Source: Cyclobacteriaceae bacterium (GTDB taxonomy: Bacteria > Bacteroidota > Bacteroidia > Cytophagales > Cyclobacteriaceae). Taken from it: a DNA stretch of 64,000 nucleotides. Location: positions 186,001-250,000 of the forward strand of contig JAEUUG010000012.1 in NCBI GenBank assembly GCA_016787565.1. Direction: 5' to 3'. Position 1 is the first letter of the stretch. The number at the start of each line of letters is the position of its first letter. This document shows, one piece after another, positions 53,557 to 61,583 of the stretch. A program made the translations under genes and the position numbers. The notes under the pieces are model-generated. The model was not told the origin of the DNA. It saw only the letters and a program-made list of their open reading frames with translations, and made no database searches.

Positions 53557-54066
53557 CTAAATTACAATGGCCATGCTGCTCAACTGGGACGAAACTTTAA
53601 GGTTTGAAGCTCCTACTGTAGCCTGATTCAATTCGAATTTTAACTTGCCATCAATTACTTTGAAATTGATACAGCTACCCTTCTGACCCAGTCCATTTCC
53701 ATCGGTAATGGTTAACACGGGCTTTCCGGTCGTAGTATTTTTAATTTCTTCGAACTCTTTATTTTTTGACTTGCCTAAATAGACAACCTGGCAACTGGCA
53801 GCTTCGCCAGCAGAAGCTAATTTTTTTATAACGTACTTCTTACTTCCCTTTGGCTTACCATCGTAACGGGTTTTAAGCAAGTCAAACAAATTATCATCCC
53901 CCATCACACCAACAATGAAATCACCATCCTCAGTTTCATTGGGCCATTGAATGTATTTGATAAAATTGTACACCATACCCGCATGAAGTTCATAGGTAGG
54001 CTTTTCCTGTGCAAAAGATCCGATCAGGCTGAATACAGCTAAAACGGTAAAAGAGAGGTTTTTCAT
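53557..54066 (-). CDS. YfiR family (DUF4154) periplasmic protein, copy 1
   Basis: A 169-residue protein with a signal peptide (about 1-19). The rest is a YfiR domain: MVYNFIKYIQWP, GSKKYVIKKLASAGEAASCQVVYLGKS, LTITDGNGLGQKGSCINF and KLKFELNQATV. YfiR in Pseudomonas represses the diguanylate cyclase YfiN in the periplasm; no YfiN is near. It is a clear paralog of the next upstream gene, from which it is separated by a terminator. Its own CATTTTTG box (7 of 8) lies at 54103-54110. Confidence 0.88.
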   Translation of the reverse strand: MKNLSFTVLAVFSLIGSFAQEKPTYELHAGMVYNFIKYIQWPNETEDGDFIVGVMGDDNLFDLLKTRYDGKPKGSKKYVIKKLASAGEAASCQVVYLGKSKNKEFEEIKNTTTGKPVLTITDGNGLGQKGSCINFKVIDGKLKFELNQATVGASNLKVSSQLSSMAIVI

Positions 54067-54111
54067 AGATTAAAAAGTTAAATGGGCACTGCTAATCTAC
54101 TACAAAAATGG

Positions 54112-54137
54112 AAAAAACCCCAGAGTCTCCTCCGAGG
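54112..54137 (-). terminator. intrinsic terminator between the tandem yfiR genes
   Basis: Minus strand: CCTCGGAG pairs with CTCTGGGG (two G-T pairs) around a GAGA loop, followed by TTTTTT. It terminates the upstream yfiR copy. Confidence 0.65.
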
Positions 54138-54156
54138 CCTTTCCAAACAACTTCGT

Positions 54157-54672
54157 CTATATCAATATCGCCATAGAAGAAAGCGCACCGGAAACTTTCA
54201 AGTTAGAAGCTTCAATGACTTTCTGGTTTAGCTCAAATTTCAATTTATTGTCAACCGTCTTAAAATTGATGGCACTGCCTTTTTCACCAAGTCCACTCTT
54301 ATCGGTGATCACCAGTGTGCCTTTGCCTTTTACTCTGTTGTTGACTGCATCAAATTCACCACTCTTTGATTTGTCGATAAATACAACCTGGCAGTTTTCA
54401 ATCTCAGCTGCTGAGTTAAGTTTTTTAATAACGTAAGTTTTAGAGCCACGTGGCTTTCCACCATACCATGTGTTTAATGTATTGTATACATCACCATTAC
54501 CAATGACGCCAATAACGAAATCACCGGCTCCATCATGATCAGGCCACTGAACGTAACGAACGAAGTTAAAAACCATCATGGAGTAAACTTCATGCATGGG
54601 TCTGTCTTGTGCAAATGCGTTGCCACTTACTGCTATTAAGGCTGCAATCACCAGGGTTTTAATTCTTTTCAT
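54157..54672 (-). CDS. YfiR family (DUF4154) periplasmic protein, copy 2
   Basis: A 171-residue paralog of copy 1, with a signal peptide (1-21, AFAQ). Shared elements are MVFNFVRYVQWP, GSKTYVIKKLNSAAEIENCQVVF, LVITDKSGLGEKGSAINF and KLKFELNQKVIEASNLKVSGALSSMAILI. The two copies align end to end without gaps larger than a residue or two, so tandem duplication is likely. It has its own promoter overlapping the terminator of the M42 gene. Confidence 0.88.
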   Translation of the reverse strand: MKRIKTLVIAALIAVSGNAFAQDRPMHEVYSMMVFNFVRYVQWPDHDGAGDFVIGVIGNGDVYNTLNTWYGGKPRGSKTYVIKKLNSAAEIENCQVVFIDKSKSGEFDAVNNRVKGKGTLVITDKSGLGEKGSAINFKTVDNKLKFELNQKVIEASNLKVSGALSSMAILI

Positions 54673-54701
54673 AAACTGTTTTTTGTTGTTGTTTGATGAT
54701 A

Positions 54702-54730
54702 CAAAAATAGGTTCTGCAAATACCTTGCAA
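54702..54730 (-). promoter_or_regulatory. promoter of yfiR copy 2, inside a terminator
   Basis: Minus strand: TTG (54730-54728), 18 bp, TATTTTTG (54709-54702), an exact -7 match, 29 bp before the ATG. It overlaps the hairpin at 54703-54739. Confidence 0.5.
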
Positions 54731-54739
54731 GAACCTATT
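54703..54739 (-). terminator. intrinsic terminator of the M42 peptidase gene
   Basis: Minus strand: AATAGGTTC-T-TGCAA pairs with TTGCA-GAACCTATT (9 plus 5 bp with a bulged T) around a 5-base loop, then TTTTT from the stem end on. Confidence 0.8.
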
Positions 54740-54779
54740 CAGCCTTTTACCTTATTGGTGTAAGATTTTTACGCAATCG

Positions 54780-55850
54780 TTACTTAAAATAGCGGAAATC
54801 ATGCCCCGGTTTCAATTGCAGTAAGAACTCGTAGATGAGATTTATAACATTTTCAACATCTTCCTTATGTACCATTTCCACAGTAGTATGCATGTATTTT
54901 AATGGTAATGATATAAGGGCAGAGGCAACTCCCTCAGCAGAGTAGGCAAAAGAGTCTGTATCGGTTCCTGTTGATCTGGAAACAGCCTGTCGCTGGAAAG
55001 GTATTTTCCTTTTTTGGGCTGTTTCTATTACCATTTTGAGAACATTATTCTGAACAGCCGGTCCATAGCAGAGCACCGGGCCCGATCCACATTTCAGGTT
55101 ACCACTTTCTTTCTTATTATACATGGGTGACTGGGTATCGTGGGTCACATCTGTACAGATAGCCAGATCGGGTTTTAACCTGCGTGAAATCATCTCGGCT
55201 CCCCGAAGCCCAATTTCTTCCTGCACCGCGTTTACCACATAAAGCCCGTACGGAAGTTTCTTTTTGTTCTCTTTTAATCGCCTGACGACCTCAGCAATCA
55301 TGTACCCGCCCATTCTGTTATCTAATGCACGGCCAACCAGCCAGCTTTTATTCATCTCCATTAGCTCATCTTCAAAGGTGATGACGCAGCCAACATGAAC
55401 ACCCAGGGCCTCCACTTCCTTCTTCGACTCCGCACCGATATCAATGAAAATATTTTTTAATGTAGGAGTTTCTTCCTTGGCAGCATCACGTACATGTATA
55501 GCCGGCCAGCCAAAAACACCCTTTACAATCCCTTTGTCGGTGTGGATATTGACGCGTTTTGATGGAGCAATCTGATGATCGGAACCACCATTCCTCCGCA
55601 CATAGATATAACCATCTTCTGTGATATAGTTGACAAACCAGGATATCTCATCAGCATGAGCTTCAATTACTACTTTGTAACTGGCCTTTGGGTTAATGAC
55701 ACCTACCGCAGTACCATACACATCAACCATGTGATCATTAACAAACGGCTTGATATAATCCAGCCATATTTTTTGACCCGATGATTCGAACCCCGTGGGT
55801 GAAGCATTATTTAGATACTCATACAGAAATAGTTTACTCTTCTTATCCAT
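54780..55850 (-). CDS. M42 family zinc aminopeptidase
   Basis: A 356-residue dinuclear zinc peptidase of the M42 (tetrahedral aminopeptidase/endoglucanase-like) family. Metal-site motifs are VIEAHADEISWFV, GRALDNRMGGYM, QEEIGLRGAEM and SRSTGTDTDSF, and KYMHTTVEMVHKED near the end. It cleaves short peptides in the cytosol. Start placed at 55850; the ATG 12 bp earlier is also possible. It lies 39 bp downstream of the carboxyltransferase gene and is probably co-transcribed. Confidence 0.93.
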   Translation of the reverse strand: MDKKSKLFLYEYLNNASPTGFESSGQKIWLDYIKPFVNDHMVDVYGTAVGVINPKASYKVVIEAHADEISWFVNYITEDGYIYVRRNGGSDHQIAPSKRVNIHTDKGIVKGVFGWPAIHVRDAAKEETPTLKNIFIDIGAESKKEVEALGVHVGCVITFEDELMEMNKSWLVGRALDNRMGGYMIAEVVRRLKENKKKLPYGLYVVNAVQEEIGLRGAEMISRRLKPDLAICTDVTHDTQSPMYNKKESGNLKCGSGPVLCYGPAVQNNVLKMVIETAQKRKIPFQRQAVSRSTGTDTDSFAYSAEGVASALISLPLKYMHTTVEMVHKEDVENVINLIYEFLLQLKPGHDFRYFK

Positions 55851-55889
55851 AATTTTTAACATTTAACTTCTTCGACTTATTTACCATCA

Positions 55890-57461
55890 CTAGAGCGGGA
55901 TGTTTCCGTGCTTTTTCTTTGGAAGTGTAGCCACTTTGTTTTTTAACATTTCAAAGGCCCTGATTAGCTTCTCCCGCGTTTGATCCGGATAAATGACTTC
56001 GTCAATGTATCCCCGATGGGCAGCGCGATAAGGATTGGCGAATTTGCGGGTATATTCATCAACCTTTTCAGTCAATTTACCTTCCGGATCAGCCGCTTCG
56101 GCTATTTCCTTCTTAAAAATTATTTCTGCGGCTCCCTTAGCACCCATCACAGCAATCTCGGCTGTTGGCCAGGCATAGTTCAGATCAGCCCCAATGTGTT
56201 TCGAGTTCATAACATCGTAAGCACCGCCATACGCTTTCCGGGTAATCACTGTAACACGCGGCACGGTTGCTTCTGAGAAGGCGTATAGCAATTTTGCACC
56301 ATTGGTAATGATCGCATTCCATTCTTGATCGGTGCCCGGCAAAAATCCCGGCACATCTTCCAGTACTAACAAGGGCACATTAAAGCAATCGCAAAAGCGC
56401 ACGAACCGCGCGCCCTTCACGCTGGAATCAATGTCGAGAACGCCCGCAAGCGAAGCAGGCTGGTTACCTACTACACCAATACTGCGGCCTGCGATGCGCG
56501 CAAAACCAACTACAATATTTTCTGCAAAGTTCTTATGCACCTCAAAAAAACTTCCTTCATCCACCACACCATTAATTACCTCCCGCATATCATATGGCTG
56601 ATTTGGATTTGCCGGAATGATGTTGTTCAAGGCAGGGCGTTTTTCATCCTTTATTTCATACGCATAAACAGGCGCATCGTCTTCACAATTCTGAGGGATA
56701 TAGCTGAGCAATTGTTTAATGTTAGTAATACATTCAACTTCATTGGCACATGCAAAATGTGTTACCCCGCTTTTGGAGCTATGGGTCTGCGCTCCGCCCA
56801 GCTCTTCTGCCGTCACATTTTCATGCGTTACAGTTTTTACAACATTCGGCCCAGTTACAAACATGAAAGAGGTATTCTCAACCATAAAAATGAAATCGGT
56901 AATAGCAGGTGAGTAAACTGCTCCTCCGGCACATGGACCCATGATGGCCGAGATTTGCGGAATAACTCCGGATGCCAACGTGTTCCGATAAAATATATCC
57001 GCATACCCACCAAGTGAAACAACTCCTTCCTGAATGCGTGCCCCTCCAGAATCATTCAGACCAATAACTGGTGCACCATTTTTCATGGCGAGCTCCATAA
57101 TCTTCACAATTTTTTCGGCATGCGTTTCCGACAGCGATCCGCCAAAAACTGTAAAATCCTGAGAGAAAACATAAACCAGTCTGCCCTTTACCGTTCCATA
57201 GCCTGTCACCACACCATCACCCAGGTAGTACTCTTTATCCAATCCAAAATCTTTACAACGGTGCATCACAAATTTACCCAGTTCTTCAAAAGAGCCTTCA
57301 TCCAGCAGCAACAATACACGCTCCCGGGCTGTCAGCTTCCCTTTAGCGTGCTGTTGTTCAATCCGTTTTTCGCCTCCACCCAAAAGAGCTTCCTGATTTT
57401 TTCGTTCCAGTTCATCAAGTTTCTGTTGCAATTGCTGATCGTTACTGATTCGTTTTGCCAT
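55890..57461 (-). CDS. pccB: acyl-CoA carboxylase beta subunit, propionyl-CoA type
   Basis: A 523-residue carboxyltransferase. [71 protein letters not shown] and [19 protein letters not shown] follow the propionyl-CoA carboxylase beta pattern. The product would be methylmalonyl-CoA. It is a second, distinct carboxyltransferase (the other is at 4858). No biotin carboxylase gene is in the window. TATATTTC (57510-57503, 7 of 8) is a possible -7 element. Confidence 0.92.
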   Translation of the reverse strand: MAKRISNDQQLQQKLDELERKNQEALLGGGEKRIEQQHAKGKLTARERVLLLLDEGSFEELGKFVMHRCKDFGLDKEYYLGDGVVTGYGTVKGRLVYVFSQDFTVFGGSLSETHAEKIVKIMELAMKNGAPVIGLNDSGGARIQEGVVSLGGYADIFYRNTLASGVIPQISAIMGPCAGGAVYSPAITDFIFMVENTSFMFVTGPNVVKTVTHENVTAEELGGAQTHSSKSGVTHFACANEVECITNIKQLLSYIPQNCEDDAPVYAYEIKDEKRPALNNIIPANPNQPYDMREVINGVVDEGSFFEVHKNFAENIVVGFARIAGRSIGVVGNQPASLAGVLDIDSSVKGARFVRFCDCFNVPLLVLEDVPGFLPGTDQEWNAIITNGAKLLYAFSEATVPRVTVITRKAYGGAYDVMNSKHIGADLNYAWPTAEIAVMGAKGAAEIIFKKEIAEAADPEGKLTEKVDEYTRKFANPYRAAHRGYIDEVIYPDQTREKLIRAFEMLKNKVATLPKKKHGNIPL

Positions 57462-57502
57462 ACGTGAAAGAAATAATGCGGAAAATATTCTTAATCGTGC
57501 AC

Positions 57503-57510
57503 GAAATATA
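57503..57510 (-). promoter_or_regulatory. possible -7 element for pccB
   Basis: On the minus strand TATATTTC is 7 of 8 to TAnnTTTG and lies 41 bp upstream of the ATG at 57461. Confidence 0.3.
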
Positions 57511-57538
57511 GTATTAAATTCGCACGGCCTTTATACGC

Positions 57539-58480
57539 ATGCAAAACAAGATCGCCATTATCGACCTCGGCACAAACACCTTTCATCTGCTGATTGCAGA
57601 AGGTGATTCAAGGGGCTTTAACATTATGTACCGAGAAAGGCTGGCTGTTAAAATTGGTCAGGGCGGAATCAATCAGGACATCATTACCGATGAGGGGCTT
57701 CATCGCGCACTGGTGGCCATGCAAAGCTTCAAGAATACGATCGACCAGCAGAACATTCGGGCGGTATATGCTTTTGGCACTAGTGCCCTTCGCAATGCTC
57801 GAAATGGTTTTGAAATTGCCCGCAAAATTCAGGCTGTAACCGGCATTGATGTGAACATCATTTCTGGTGAACAGGAAGCTGAATTTATCTACCTCGGTGC
57901 AAAATCGGCACTCGATATGGGCACCGAATACAACCTGGTGATGGATATTGGAGGCGGTAGTGTTGAATTCATTCTAGCCAACAATGATCGGGTGTTTTGG
58001 AAGGAGAGCTTTGAAATAGGTGCGCAACGTTTGCTTGAGCGATTTCAAAAGAATGACCCTATTGTGCTCACAGAAATACAAGCGTTAAATCAGTATTTTG
58101 ATGATGCCCTAAAACCACTCTTTGATGCGATGGATCGGTATCCGCCTACTGTGCTGGTGGGGTCATCCGGAACATTCGATACACTTAGTGACATCTTTTG
58201 TATCAAGCACGACATTCATAAATCACCGGAAGAAATTGAAACTCCACTTTCGATTGCCGGTTTTTACGAAATCTATGAAGAACTACTCGTGAAGAATCGT
58301 GCGGAACGAATGCTGATTCCGGGAATGATTGAAATGCGGGTGGATATGATTGTTGTGGCCAGTTGCCTGATTCGCTACCTGATTGAAAACCACACCTTTG
58401 AACGAATTCGTGTTTCAACGTATTCTTTAAAAGAGGGTGTATTGGCGCATTTATCAAGTACGGTCGGCTCCACGATTTGA
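57539..58480 (+). CDS. Ppx/GppA phosphatase family protein
   Basis: A 313-residue actin-like ATPase-fold enzyme that hydrolyses polyphosphate or pppGpp. Phosphate-binding motifs are IDLGTNTFHLL and MDIGGGSVEFIL with GTSALRNARNG and EQEAEFI. The C-terminal HD-like domain found in longer Ppx is absent. Which substrate is used cannot be told by eye. It diverges from pccB across 77 bp. Confidence 0.9.
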   Translation: MQNKIAIIDLGTNTFHLLIAEGDSRGFNIMYRERLAVKIGQGGINQDIITDEGLHRALVAMQSFKNTIDQQNIRAVYAFGTSALRNARNGFEIARKIQAVTGIDVNIISGEQEAEFIYLGAKSALDMGTEYNLVMDIGGGSVEFILANNDRVFWKESFEIGAQRLLERFQKNDPIVLTEIQALNQYFDDALKPLFDAMDRYPPTVLVGSSGTFDTLSDIFCIKHDIHKSPEEIETPLSIAGFYEIYEELLVKNRAERMLIPGMIEMRVDMIVVASCLIRYLIENHTFERIRVSTYSLKEGVLAHLSSTVGSTI

Positions 58481-58522
58481 CATGTAATAATTAAAATAGG
58501 TAGGCTGCGATATTATTCCACT

Positions 58523-59602
58523 ATGACTGATCCCATTTTTTCATACGAACATTTAAAATCCTTCTCACTACAAATTTTTAAAGCTATAGGATGTTCAGAT
58601 GAACACGCTACACTGGCAACTGATGTATTGTTACGCGCGGACCTACGTGGAATTGATTCCCACGGGTTAGCCCGCCTTTCAGGTTATGTACGGTTATGGG
58701 AGGCTGGGCGAATTAACACAACACCAAATATTCGGATTGTGCACGAAACTCCAAGTACGGCAGTAGTTGATGGAGACAGTGGTCTGGGACTTGTGGTTGC
58801 TCCGAAGGCCATGGAAATCGCGATCGATAAGGCGAGGATAGCTGGAACCGGTTGGGTGGCCGTTAAAAACTCGAATCACTTTGGTATTGCCGGGTATCAT
58901 TCGATGATGGCCTTGCAGCACGATATGATTGGTATGGCCATGACCAATGCGAGCCCGCTGGTAGCCCCGACTTTCTCTGTTGAACGCCTACTTGGCACCA
59001 ATCCTATTTGCGTGGCTATACCCGCCCAAAATCAGCCTGCTTTTGTTGCCGATTTTGCTACCACAACAGCAGCTAATGGTAAACTTGAAATTTTGCAACG
59101 CAAAAATAAAGAAGCCCCACTAGGCTGGATCCAAAAGAAAAATGGTGAACCCTCTACCAACGCTCACGAATTAAAGGATGGAGGAGCACTCATTCCGCTT
59201 GGGAGTGATCGTGAGCACGGGAGTCATAAAGGATATTGCCTCGGTGCATGGGTAGATATTTTCTCCGCAGTGCTTTCTGGCGCTAATTATGGCCCATGGG
59301 TACCTCCATTTGTTTCCTTTCTCTCACCTCCGGCAGATCCGGTTGGAAATGGTATTGGTCATTTCTTAGGCGCTATGCGTGTAGATGCTTTCCGTCCTTC
59401 GGATGAGTTTAAAGCGCACATGGATAACTGGATCACACGCTTTCGCGCTGCACAAACAATAGAAGGTGAGGAGAGGGTTTTAATTCCGGGTGATCCGGAA
59501 AGGGAAACAAGTGCGGAAAGAATGAAGAGCGGAATACCGCTAAACCCAAAGGTTGTGGAAGATCTTAAGCACTTGGGAAACAAATTTTCGCTGAGCTTCT
59601 AG
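58523..59602 (+). CDS. Ldh-family (malate/L-lactate/ureidoglycolate-type) NAD(P)-dependent oxidoreductase
   Basis: A 359-residue enzyme of the MDH2/YlbC family. The markers are LLRADLRGIDSHGLARL, KNSNHFGIAGYHSMMAL (catalytic His), GTNPICVAIP and REHGSHKGYCLGAWVD. The substrate is a 2-hydroxy acid such as malate, lactate or ureidoglycolate; specificity is unknown. It follows ppx/gppA by 42 bp in the same direction and overlaps the convergent barrel gene by 4 bp. Confidence 0.9.
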   Translation: MTDPIFSYEHLKSFSLQIFKAIGCSDEHATLATDVLLRADLRGIDSHGLARLSGYVRLWEAGRINTTPNIRIVHETPSTAVVDGDSGLGLVVAPKAMEIAIDKARIAGTGWVAVKNSNHFGIAGYHSMMALQHDMIGMAMTNASPLVAPTFSVERLLGTNPICVAIPAQNQPAFVADFATTTAANGKLEILQRKNKEAPLGWIQKKNGEPSTNAHELKDGGALIPLGSDREHGSHKGYCLGAWVDIFSAVLSGANYGPWVPPFVSFLSPPADPVGNGIGHFLGAMRVDAFRPSDEFKAHMDNWITRFRAAQTIEGEERVLIPGDPERETSAERMKSGIPLNPKVVEDLKHLGNKFSLSF

Positions 59603-60162
59603 AATCCGGCTGTAATGCCCACGCGCAACACCATGGGACTGTTATACGGATAATAGTAATTGGAGGCAGAAGGACTCTTGTACGAAAAATTATAGAGTGC
59701 AACAATGTACAACCCGGCATTCCTGCCTATCGGTTGAAATAATCCACCACCAGCCATAAAGCTGTTGAAGCCCAGGCGGCTCTTTTCGCCATTGCTATAC
59801 ACAATTTGATAGTTCAGGTATTCATATTCGGCATGCAGAAACAATGGCCCGTAAAAGTTATAGCGGAGAAAAGGCGAAACACCAAAGTCGTTGGCGGTAA
59901 CGGGAGGGCTTATTGTTTTGTATTTTGTATACCGATATTGAAACATCAAACCGGTTGCGAGCTTGTCGGTTAACTTATACCCGATAATGGGTGATACCGA
60001 AAAGAAATCTGAATAGTTAGAGAAGCTAAGCCCAAATCCTCCTCCGGTAAAAACTCTGTCCTTAAAGCTGGGCTTCTCATCCATTGTTTCCTCTCCCCAT
60101 TGTGCCCTCACGCTGGTTCCAACCACCATGAACAGCATAGCCAGCAGCATGATTCTTTTCAT
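59599..60162 (-). CDS. small outer membrane beta-barrel protein
   Basis: A 187-residue protein with a signal peptide (about 1-20, VRAQ) and alternating-hydrophobic strands suitable for an eight-stranded barrel; the C-terminal strand is VLRVGITAGF. Phe- and Tyr-rich turns match Bacteroidota OmpA/OmpW-like or porin-family proteins of unknown function. It begins 4 bp after the divIC stop on the same strand. Confidence 0.7.
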   Translation of the reverse strand: MKRIMLLAMLFMVVGTSVRAQWGEETMDEKPSFKDRVFTGGGFGLSFSNYSDFFSVSPIIGYKLTDKLATGLMFQYRYTKYKTISPPVTANDFGVSPFLRYNFYGPLFLHAEYEYLNYQIVYSNGEKSRLGFNSFMAGGGLFQPIGRNAGLYIVALYNFSYKSPSASNYYYPYNSPMVLRVGITAGF

Positions 60163-60166
60163 AGCA

Positions 60167-60460
60167 TCAGTTTTTTTCCTTTACAATGAAAATATCTTCG
60201 GATTCTTTCTTCATCAAATACTTCTCCCGTGCGAACTTCTCCAGCGATTCACGGTCGCCAAATAATTCATTGCGATCTTTTTCCACGTCCATGATCTTTT
60301 GCTCATAGTATTCCTTTTCATTTTCGAGGGACCGTACCTTCGATGAAAGCTGGTACCGTGCAATCAGGTTATTGGAATCCAGTACAAGCATCCATATAAA
60401 AAAAATAACCCCCGTTAAAACATAAAAATTTCGGAGTGCTTTGGGTATTCGTGTGAACAT
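60167..60460 (-). CDS. septum-formation initiator family protein (DivIC/FtsB)
   Basis: A 97-residue bitopic membrane protein: one helix (about 11-27), then a coiled coil (about 35-65) and the ERKYLMKKESEDIFIV-like C-terminal segment REKYLMKKESEDIFIV. This is the DivIC/FtsB/FtsL-like divisome family. TATATTCG (minus strand, 60486-60479, 7 of 8) is a possible -7 element. It is followed by the barrel protein gene. Confidence 0.88.
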   Translation of the reverse strand: MFTRIPKALRNFYVLTGVIFFIWMLVLDSNNLIARYQLSSKVRSLENEKEYYEQKIMDVEKDRNELFGDRESLEKFAREKYLMKKESEDIFIVKEKN

Positions 60461-60698
60461 AAGATTAAAAAATGATAGCGAATATACAGAAAATACGATT
60501 CACAAAACCCAAGGTATCTGAATAAAGAATACCCAATGTGAGGATATTGTCATCAATATCTGTTTGATGTAAGCAATTCAGCCATCCAGAAAGATGACAT
60601 TTTTTGTCCATTCGAACCAAAATTAAACAGCTTAACGTCACACTCGGCTGTTTGTCAAGTTATTTGTAAACGATGGCTTGAACTTAAAAATTACAACT
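60461..60698. other. divergent intergenic region with a hairpin/operator-like repeat
   Basis: 238 bp between divIC (minus) and the coiled-coil lipoprotein gene (plus). It holds GATATTG-TCAT-CAATATC (60543-60560), perfect 7-bp arms, which could be an operator. A TTTGTCAAG...TTATTTG stretch just upstream of the lipoprotein loosely recalls a promoter. Nothing else is recognised. Confidence 0.4.
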
Positions 60699-61436
60699 AT
60701 GAAAAAACAATTTATGTTGATGGCGGCCCTGGTAGCCATGCTCTGGAGCTGCGACACGCAAGAAAAGAAATATCTGCAGGCCAAAGTTGACTCCTTGCAG
60801 GTAGAAGTTCAGAACCATGATCAATTACTCCTGACGATGCAACAAATCAATAGCCTGATCGATTCGATCGATATGAATCGAAACCTGATTAGGTCAAACA
60901 TGCTAGAGGGGACCTCCACAGCCTCGTACACGCAACGTTTGGAAGAAATCAATGTACACATTAAAGCAACAGCATCAAAAATCACTGAGCTGGAAAGTAA
61001 AATTAAATCCCAAGCTAATGGCTTTGCCCTTACCATCAAAAAGCTAAAGAATGACTTGGAATTGAGCACTCAACAATTAGCGGTACTTACCGAGGAAGCA
61101 GAGCAATTAAAAAATGCGAATAAGCTCTTGTCGAGAAATGTAGTTCAAAGAGATTCCATCGTAGCTGAACAACAAACTGTGATTAAAATAAAAGAAGAAA
61201 ATATTGCCTCCTTAGATAATCGTATTCTTCAAATAAATGAAGAAGCGAGAGCAAAACAAGCAGATTTAGTTTTTGCACAGGCGGAAGCACTGGAACTGGC
61301 TGCAGCCCGAACCAAACTTGCTCCCCGGAAAAAGAAAGACACCCAACGCGAAGCATTAGAGCTTTATAAGGTATCCCTATCACTTGGAAAGCAAGATGCT
61401 GCCGAAAGGGTTGTTTCACTAGAAGAGAAAATCTAA
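60699..61436 (+). CDS. coiled-coil lipoprotein
   Basis: A 245-residue predicted lipoprotein with a signal peptide ending LWSC (Cys 18). The mature part is a nearly continuous alpha-helical coiled coil (about 25-210), rich in Glu, Lys, Asn and Gln, with a basic RKKK cluster near the end. No other motif is visible. It may be an envelope spacer. It precedes a membrane-bound hybrid kinase gene on the same strand by 147 bp. An upstream in-frame TTG is not used as the start. Confidence 0.75.
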   Translation: MKKQFMLMAALVAMLWSCDTQEKKYLQAKVDSLQVEVQNHDQLLLTMQQINSLIDSIDMNRNLIRSNMLEGTSTASYTQRLEEINVHIKATASKITELESKIKSQANGFALTIKKLKNDLELSTQQLAVLTEEAEQLKNANKLLSRNVVQRDSIVAEQQTVIKIKEENIASLDNRILQINEEARAKQADLVFAQAEALELAAARTKLAPRKKKDTQREALELYKVSLSLGKQDAAERVVSLEEKI

Positions 61437-61457
61437 TACCATCCAGTCATAAAAATA

Positions 61458-61484
61458 GCTTCGAGGTGTTACACACCTCGAAGC
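61458..61484. repeat. perfect 12-bp inverted repeat before the hybrid kinase gene
   Basis: GCTTCGAGGTGT-TAC-ACACCTCGAAGC is a perfect 12-bp stem with a 3-base loop. The plus strand has no T-tract after it; TATTTTTATG follows it on the minus strand. It could be an operator, an mRNA structure or a minus-strand terminator. Confidence 0.5.
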
Positions 61485-61583
61485 CATTTACAATCGAGCA
61501 TCCACTCATTTTATCAATCCATTCAAACCATTCAACAAACTTTCCTTTGCCATATGCGTTGGGCTTAACTATTTTACTGTACC

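Noticed and set aside
57514-57530. CGTGC...GCACG arms between pccB and ppx/gppA
   Set aside because: Five-bp arms with a bulge and long loop are expected by chance in this AT-rich spacer.
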